The notes under the pieces: generated by a model
The model's database searches: none
Told to the model about the DNA's origin: nothing
What the model saw: the letters and a program-made list of their open reading frames with translations, nothing else
Assembly (NCBI GenBank): GCA_945865355.1
Contig: CAMBDN010000068.1
Location: 1 to 11,329 of the forward strand
From: Legionella genomosp. 1
GTDB taxonomy: Bacteria; Pseudomonadota; Gammaproteobacteria; Legionellales; Legionellaceae
DNA: 11,329 bases
Reading direction: 5' to 3'
Made by a program: the position numbers and the translations under genes
Part shown: piece after piece, positions 6,447 to 11,329 of the stretch
Position numbering within the stretch: the stretch's first letter is position 1
Layout of the letters: every line of letters begins with the position of its first letter

Positions 6447-7481
6447 CTATTCCTCAATCAACTCTTCCACCGCATCAGCAACAGGCACTTTTTTAACCAG
6501 AAGCTCTGTTCTGATTTGTTGCTCCAACAATGCTGCAAGCTTCGGATTTTCTTTCAAGTACATACGGACATTCTCTTTACCCTGGCCAATTTTTTCTTGA
6601 TTATAGCTGTACCATGCACCTGACTTCTCAATGAAGCCTAATAATGAGGCCAAATTAATAATTTCACTTTCACGCGAAATCCCTTCGTTATAAAGGATGT
6701 CAAACTCAGCCGTCTTAAATGGAGGAGCAACCTTATTCTTAACCACCTTCACCCGTGTTTCACTACCCAGTGTCTCCTCACCTTTTTTGATAGCACCCGT
6801 GCGTCGAATATCCAACCGTACTGAAGCATAAAATTTAAGCGCATTACCACCAGTGGTCGTTTCAGGGCTACCAAACATGACCCCAATTTTCATTCGAATT
6901 TGGTTAATGAATATAACCAGGGTATTTGAACGTTTAATATTAGCGGTCAATTTACGCAGCGCCTGCGACATGAGTCGTGCTTGCAACCCAACATGGGTAT
7001 CACCCATTTCGCCTTCAATTTCAGCTTTTGGTGTTAACGCTGCAACCGAGTCAATGATCACCACGTCAACAGCAGCTGAGCGCACCAACATGTCAGTAAT
7101 CTCAAGGGCTTGCTCGCCGGTATCGGGTTGTGAAATCAGCAACTCATTAACATTAACCCCTAGCTTTTCAGCATAACTTGGATCCAGTGCATGCTCTGCG
7201 TCAATAAATGCTGCGGTGCCACCATTTTTTTGACATTCAGCGATCACTTGTAAAGTTAAGGTTGTTTTACCCGATGATTCAGGACCGTAAATTTCAACGA
7301 CGCGCCCTTTCGGCAAACCACCGATACCTAATGCGATGTCCAGGCCAAGTGAACCGGTGGAGATCGCCTCAATATCACGCATTACACTACCATCACCCAT
7401 GCGCATGACTGAGCCTTTACCAAATTGCCGTTCAATCTGTACGAGCGCGGCACTTAACGCTTTCTGCTTACTATCTTCCAT
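6447..7481 (-). CDS. recA: Recombinase RecA
   Basis: RecA forms ATP-dependent filaments on single-stranded DNA for homologous recombination, repair and, where present, SOS induction. The 344-residue sequence is full length. It shows the N-terminal polymerisation motif KALSAALVQIERQFGKGSVM (7-26), Walker A GPESSGKT (66-73), catalytic Glu96 in DAEHALD (94-100), Walker B ending at Asp144 (VVIIDS), and the DNA-binding L2 region after NQIRMKIGVMFG (193-204). The C-terminus is short (VADAVEELIEE) compared with the longer acidic tail of E. coli RecA. An AGGTG ribosome site precedes the ATG. A TTGCTG-17-GATAAT promoter lies upstream, but no CTGT-N8-ACAG LexA operator is seen. The gene is transcribed away from aguB across a 155-base shared intergenic region. 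Confidence 0.98.
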   Translation of the reverse strand: MEDSKQKALSAALVQIERQFGKGSVMRMGDGSVMRDIEAISTGSLGLDIALGIGGLPKGRVVEIYGPESSGKTTLTLQVIAECQKNGGTAAFIDAEHALDPSYAEKLGVNVNELLISQPDTGEQALEITDMLVRSAAVDVVIIDSVAALTPKAEIEGEMGDTHVGLQARLMSQALRKLTANIKRSNTLVIFINQIRMKIGVMFGSPETTTGGNALKFYASVRLDIRRTGAIKKGEETLGSETRVKVVKNKVAPPFKTAEFDILYNEGISRESEIINLASLLGFIEKSGAWYSYNQEKIGQGKENVRMYLKENPKLAALLEQQIRTELLVKKVPVADAVEELIEE

Positions 7482-7514
7482 AGGTTCACCTGTGCGAGAA
7501 TTTACAAGGAAAAA

Positions 7515-7543
7515 ATTATCCCACAGATAACCTCAAGCAGCAA
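7515..7543 (-). promoter_or_regulatory. Probable recA promoter
   Basis: On the minus strand, TTGCTG (7538-7543) and GATAAT (7515-7520) are separated by exactly 17 bases. The -10 matches 5/6 and the -35 3/6. Transcription would start near 7508, giving a leader of about 27 bases. No LexA-type dyad overlaps it. Confidence 0.55.
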
Positions 7544-7580
7544 ACACGTTCAGATCAACATCAGCTTATTAAAAAAAACC

Positions 7581-7609
7581 TTGGACCTACAATATAATTA
7601 GCCTAAAAT
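7581..7609 (+). promoter_or_regulatory. Probable promoter of the agu-spe operon
   Basis: TTGGAC (7581-7586) and TAAAAT (7604-7609) are spaced by 17 bases. A perfect TATAAT at 7593-7598 is an alternative -10, but has no -35 at the right distance. Either would give a short leader to the aguB ATG at 7637. No clear ArgR-type operator was seen. Confidence 0.45.
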
Positions 7610-7636
7610 AATACAAAACTATTAATAGGTCATACA

Positions 7637-8506
7637 ATGAATGAAAACACCTTAAAAGTTGGGCTGGTGCAAGAGCGATGGCATAACGATCCGCGTGAGC
7701 ATCAAGAGCGTTTGGCCGCAGGCATTCAACGTGCCGCAAAGGGTGGGGCAAAATTAGTTTGCTTACAAGAGCTTACGCTATCCCCTTACTTTTGTACCCG
7801 CTCTGATGTTGATGGCACCCCTTATATGGAAGATATCCATTCAGGGCCAACAGCACAGTTTGTGAGTCGAAGCGCTAAAGCCGCCAACGTCTATATCACT
7901 GCTTCTTTATTTGAAAAAGCAGGCTATAACACAGCCGTCGCTTACGATAATACGGGGAAGCTCATTGCTATTACACGCAAACAACATATCCCTAGCGGTG
8001 AAAAGTACCATGAGAATTACTATTTCAAACCGGGTGATTCTAACTATCCTGTTCATACCATTGCTGGCCATCAATTTGGCCTACCTACCTGTTATGATCA
8101 ATGGTTTCCAGAACTATCGCGGATCTATGGTTTAAAAGGAACCGAGGTTCTTATTTACCCTACCGCCATTGGTGGTGAGCCAACAGCACCTGGCTTTGAT
8201 AGTCAACCCATGTGGCAAAAAGTCATGGTGGCACAGGGGATTATGACCAACAACTTTATCATTGCGGTGAATCGTATTGGTTGTGAAGATGATCTGGAAT
8301 TTTATGGCAGTAGCTTTATCAGTAACCCTTTCGGTGAAATATTAGTTCAAGCGCCACGAAATGAACCCGCCGTGCTCATTGCTGAGCTTGATTTTAATCA
8401 ACGAGCGTTGTGGGGACGATTGTTTCCGTTCAAAGCACAACGACAACCTGAGACCTATCATGAACTGGGTCAAGTCGATCAATCTAACCATGGAAAAGCC
8501 GAATGA
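7637..8506 (+). CDS. aguB: N-carbamoylputrescine amidase
   Basis: This nitrilase-superfamily enzyme hydrolyses N-carbamoylputrescine to putrescine, CO2 and ammonia, the last step of the agmatine route. The Glu-Lys-Cys triad is Glu45 (LQELTLSPYF), Lys115 (RKQHIP) and Cys152 (TCYDQWFPE), with the auxiliary Glu126 in KYHENYYF. CYDQWFPE, PGD and the later NRIG segment (about 214-217) are AguB signatures, and 289 residues is the normal length. The loop after HIP reads SGEKYHEN rather than the common PGYxEKF type, so the substrate pocket may be slightly altered. The start has an AGGT ribosome site eight bases upstream. The stop overlaps the speA start (ATGA). Location beside speA and agmatine deiminase makes this function far more likely than another carbon-nitrogen hydrolase such as beta-ureidopropionase. 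Confidence 0.9.
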   Translation: MNENTLKVGLVQERWHNDPREHQERLAAGIQRAAKGGAKLVCLQELTLSPYFCTRSDVDGTPYMEDIHSGPTAQFVSRSAKAANVYITASLFEKAGYNTAVAYDNTGKLIAITRKQHIPSGEKYHENYYFKPGDSNYPVHTIAGHQFGLPTCYDQWFPELSRIYGLKGTEVLIYPTAIGGEPTAPGFDSQPMWQKVMVAQGIMTNNFIIAVNRIGCEDDLEFYGSSFISNPFGEILVQAPRNEPAVLIAELDFNQRALWGRLFPFKAQRQPETYHELGQVDQSNHGKAE

Positions 8507-10386
8507 ATCGCCATAACGAAACGAATGAGAATTTATATAACATCAACCACTGGGGCGCCGGATATTTTCATATTAACCCGCAAGGTAACATCGAAATCAG
8601 CAAAAATCCTGCGGACAAGGGAGTAGAGTTACAAGCCATCGTGCACGCTGCTGGCCGAGCGGGTCTTCATTTACCACTACTCATTCGTTTCACCGACATC
8701 CTGCATGACCGTGTACGAGGACTTTATGAAGCGTTCGCACAAGCCATCGACGAGATAAACTATGGAGGAAGCTATCAACTGGTTTATCCCATCAAAGTGA
8801 ATCAAGAATACTGTGTGGTCAAAGAGTTACTAAAAGCACCTGAGCACAAAATTGGTTTAGAAGCGGGTAGTAAACCTGAGCTAATGGCCGTCATCGGCCT
8901 ACTTGGAGAAACACCCTCAACGATCGTTTGTAATGGCTATAAAGACAGCTGCTACATCAGGGCGGCCCTCATTGCACAACAAATGGGTCATACTGTTTTT
9001 ATTATCATTGAAAAACGATCTGAAGTAGACATCATTCTTCGTGAAGCAACGCGGATGGGCATTAAGCCGCGGTTGGGAGTAAGAATACGCCTGGTAACCA
9101 CCTGTGCGGGAAAATGGGAAAATACGGGCGGCGCCAAATCAAAATTTGGTTTGAATGCCCGGCAAGTGCTTGATTTGGTTCATCAATTACAAGACAACGA
9201 TTTTCTAGACTGTTTACAGTTAATGCACTGCCATCTTGGCTCACAAATAGCCAATATCCACGACATACGTAACTGCATGAAAGAAGTCACCCGTTACTAC
9301 GTCGAATTACGTGGTTTGAATGCGCCGATTAACACCATTGACGTTGGTGGTGGCCTGGGCATCGACTATGCGGGCACGCGTTCGAATACCGATTGTTCAA
9401 TGAACTACACGCTGAAGGAATACGCCGCACACATTCTCTTGGCTGTGCGCAACTTGTGCCAAGAAAACCAAATGCCCGAACCCAACATTATTTCAGAGTC
9501 AGGAAGAGCTTTGACCGCGCATCATGCCGTATTGGTGACAAACATCACTGATGTGGAGGTCGTGAAAAAAGCCCCACTCCCAGTCATCGAGCCTGATGAG
9601 TCACGAGTGATTCACGATATTTTAGAAACGTATCAAGTGATTGCTGATAACTCACCCACAGAAATCTACCATTATGCTGAGCACGAGCTACATGATGCCA
9701 ATTCAATGTTTAAGCATGGCGTAATCAGCCTGACTGAAAAAGCAAAGGTTGAGCAATTACACACCACTATCTGTCTCGAAATTCAGCAACGATTGGATGA
9801 AAACAACCCAGGGGATTGTGAACTCATAGAGACCATCAATGAGCGATTAGCCGCTAAAATATTTTGTAATCTTTCGTTTTTTCAATCCATTCCAGATGCT
9901 TGGGCCATCGGACAAATATTCCCCATCGTACCCATTTCACAACTCACTGAAAAACCAAGCATGTATAGTATTTTGCAAGACTTAACCTGCGATTCTGATG
10001 GTACGTTAAAACAATATACCGGGCGAGCACGCATCAATTCAACGTTGTTATTGCCGCCTTTTGATGCCAACAAGCCTTACGATCTTGCTTTCTTTTTGGT
10101 TGGCGCTTACCAGGAAATTCTTGGGAATCTACACAATTTATTTGGCGACACAAACTCACTGGATGTTAAATTACTGCAAAATGGCCAATTTGAAATCAAT
10201 GACTTGGTGAGCGGAGACACCATCACCAATGTATTGAATCTGGCACATTTCGATACCAAAAAATTATTACAATCCTATGAAAAGCAATTAATTAATACCG
10301 AGCTATCTCAAGAAAATATACAATCATATTTGAATGAACTACGAAGTATTTTTACTCAGCTAACTTATCTAAATGGGAATCAATAA
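8503..10386 (+). CDS. speA: Biosynthetic arginine decarboxylase
   Basis: Fold III PLP enzyme that decarboxylates arginine to agmatine, the committed step of this putrescine pathway. The barrel domain begins after an N-terminal lead with W17GAGYF. The PLP-binding lysine is Lys98 in YPIKVNQE. Further PLP-site motifs are HCHLGSQ (242-248), the glycine loop VGGGLG (281-286) and ESGR (332-335). The C-terminal beta domain carries Cys496 in LTCDSDG, the residue contributed across the dimer interface. The length of 627 is a little under E. coli SpeA (658); the difference is mostly at the N-terminus, so a cytoplasmic biosynthetic form is likely rather than the acid-inducible AdiA type. The ATG overlaps the aguB stop by four bases, implying translational coupling. 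aguA starts three bases after its stop. Confidence 0.95.
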   Translation: MNRHNETNENLYNINHWGAGYFHINPQGNIEISKNPADKGVELQAIVHAAGRAGLHLPLLIRFTDILHDRVRGLYEAFAQAIDEINYGGSYQLVYPIKVNQEYCVVKELLKAPEHKIGLEAGSKPELMAVIGLLGETPSTIVCNGYKDSCYIRAALIAQQMGHTVFIIIEKRSEVDIILREATRMGIKPRLGVRIRLVTTCAGKWENTGGAKSKFGLNARQVLDLVHQLQDNDFLDCLQLMHCHLGSQIANIHDIRNCMKEVTRYYVELRGLNAPINTIDVGGGLGIDYAGTRSNTDCSMNYTLKEYAAHILLAVRNLCQENQMPEPNIISESGRALTAHHAVLVTNITDVEVVKKAPLPVIEPDESRVIHDILETYQVIADNSPTEIYHYAEHELHDANSMFKHGVISLTEKAKVEQLHTTICLEIQQRLDENNPGDCELIETINERLAAKIFCNLSFFQSIPDAWAIGQIFPIVPISQLTEKPSMYSILQDLTCDSDGTLKQYTGRARINSTLLLPPFDANKPYDLAFFLVGAYQEILGNLHNLFGDTNSLDVKLLQNGQFEINDLVSGDTITNVLNLAHFDTKKLLQSYEKQLINTELSQENIQSYLNELRSIFTQLTYLNGNQ

Positions 10387-10389
10387 GCA

Positions 10390-11329
10390 ATGACGCCAAA
10401 ACAAAGTGGTTTTTACATGCCTGCCGAATGGCACCCCCATGCGGGTTGCTGGATGGCATGGCCCTGCCATAAAGAAACATGGGCAACGATAGGTCTGAAA
10501 AAAGCGCGCATTGCTTATGCCGCCGTTGCAAAAGCCATTGCCCAATATGAACCCGTCACCCTATTGGTTAATCCAGATGAATTGAAAGAAGCAGCGCTCC
10601 TCTGTGGCGAACATATTCGCCTTGTTCCCCTGCCCATTAATGATTCATGGACCCGGGATACCGGCCCTACATTTTTACTGAATACAAAAGGTGAATTAGC
10701 AGGCGTTGATTGGTTGCATAATGCTTGGGGTGGGAACTACGATGATTATGAGCTCGATAAGAAAATTGCATCAGCAATCATCGACGACACCGCGGCACAG
10801 CATTTTTCAGCGCCCCTTGTCATGGAGGGAGGCTCTTTTCACGTGGATGGCGAAGGCACGCTATTAACCACACGTGAATGTTTACTGAATGCCAACCGTA
10901 ACCCACATTTGTCACAACAAGACATCGAAAACTATCTTCACGACTACTTGCATTGTGAAAAAATAATCTGGTTGGACAAAGGCCTTGTCGGTGACGAAAC
11001 AGATGGCCATATTGATGAAATTGCCTGTTTTATTGCGCCCGGCAAAGTACTCGCACTCATTACTCATGATAAAGAAGATGCCAATTACCCTATCTTGCAT
11101 GAAAATCTTAACATCTTAAAATCATCCACTGACGCTAAAGGACGGGCACTGGAGGTGTATACTGTTGAGCAACCCCCTGCGACCTATTTAGCAGATGAGC
11201 GCTTAACATTGTCGTACATTAATTTTTATCTTGCCAATAAAGGCATTGTCATGCCAGCATTTGGACACGCCGCTCATGATAAGGCCGCTTATGATCTATT
11301 TATTAAATTATTCCCAGAGCATAGAATAA
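10390..11329 (+). CDS. aguA: Agmatine deiminase, C-terminus beyond the window
   Basis: This enzyme converts agmatine to N-carbamoylputrescine and ammonia, feeding AguB. It belongs to the PPAD/agmatine deiminase family of the guanidine-modifying superfamily. The first 313 codons are visible; the frame is still open at the edge, where the final TAA-like letters are out of frame. Motifs include PAEWHPHAGCWMAWP (11-25), NDSWTRDTGP (84-93) with the conserved Asp, MEGGSFHVDGEGT (145-157), LNANRNPHLS (166-175) and GDETDGHIDE (201-210) with catalytic His207. The family is usually 345-370 residues, so about 30-60 are missing. These should include the catalytic cysteine of the GGGxxHC motif, so activity cannot be judged here. 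It lies three bases after speA with only a weak ribosome site, which fits coupled translation within the operon. Confidence 0.93.
   Translation, partial: MTPKQSGFYMPAEWHPHAGCWMAWPCHKETWATIGLKKARIAYAAVAKAIAQYEPVTLLVNPDELKEAALLCGEHIRLVPLPINDSWTRDTGPTFLLNTKGELAGVDWLHNAWGGNYDDYELDKKIASAIIDDTAAQHFSAPLVMEGGSFHVDGEGTLLTTRECLLNANRNPHLSQQDIENYLHDYLHCEKIIWLDKGLVGDETDGHIDEIACFIAPGKVLALITHDKEDANYPILHENLNILKSSTDAKGRALEVYTVEQPPATYLADERLTLSYINFYLANKGIVMPAFGHAAHDKAAYDLFIKLFPEHRI

Noticed and set aside
6853..7176. Plus-strand open frame of 107 codons inside recA
   Set aside because: It is fully antisense to the conserved RecA core, whose constraints produce the open frame.
7490..7505. CTGT-containing half-site upstream of recA
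   Set aside because: The partner half after eight bases is TTAC instead of ACAG, so it is not an acceptable LexA operator.

Overview
The window reads as chromosome of a gammaproteobacterium with roughly 40-45 % GC. RecA and AlaS have typical gammaproteobacterial motifs, the recA-recX-alaS order is characteristic of that class, and the RecA core resembles what I recall of Legionella/Coxiella-type proteins. No LexA operator is visible in front of recA, which would fit a Legionella-like organism. I place it tentatively in or near Legionellales; this is inference from memory, not a search.

Layout, left to right. (1) 101-596, minus strand: two tandem genes for tiny exported proteins that share an exactly conserved six-cysteine spacing. 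(2) 790-2819, plus strand: an overlapping pair resembling mycobacterial DprE1 and DprE2, the two-step epimerase that turns polyprenyl-phospho-ribose into polyprenyl-phospho-arabinose. (3) 2856-3053, minus strand: a 65-residue two-helix membrane protein with its own extended -10 promoter, in the position after alaS where many gammaproteobacteria carry csrA. (4) 3153-7481, minus strand: recA, recX and alaS, with a REP-like palindrome and a second inverted repeat between recA and recX. (5) 7637-11329, plus strand: aguB, speA and aguA, tightly packed and divergent from recA; aguA runs off the right edge.

The three right-hand genes together cover the whole arginine decarboxylase route to putrescine: SpeA makes agmatine, AguA converts it to N-carbamoylputrescine, and AguB hydrolyses that to putrescine. 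The dprE1/dprE2-like pair implies a D-arabinofuranose donor, but neither a phosphoribosyltransferase nor an arabinosyltransferase lies here, so the final glycoconjugate is unknown. The two six-cysteine proteins are the least explained part of the window. No tRNA, rRNA, insertion sequence or CRISPR array was recognised. Bases 1-100 hold no gene I can call, and no gene-free stretch exceeds 300 bases.
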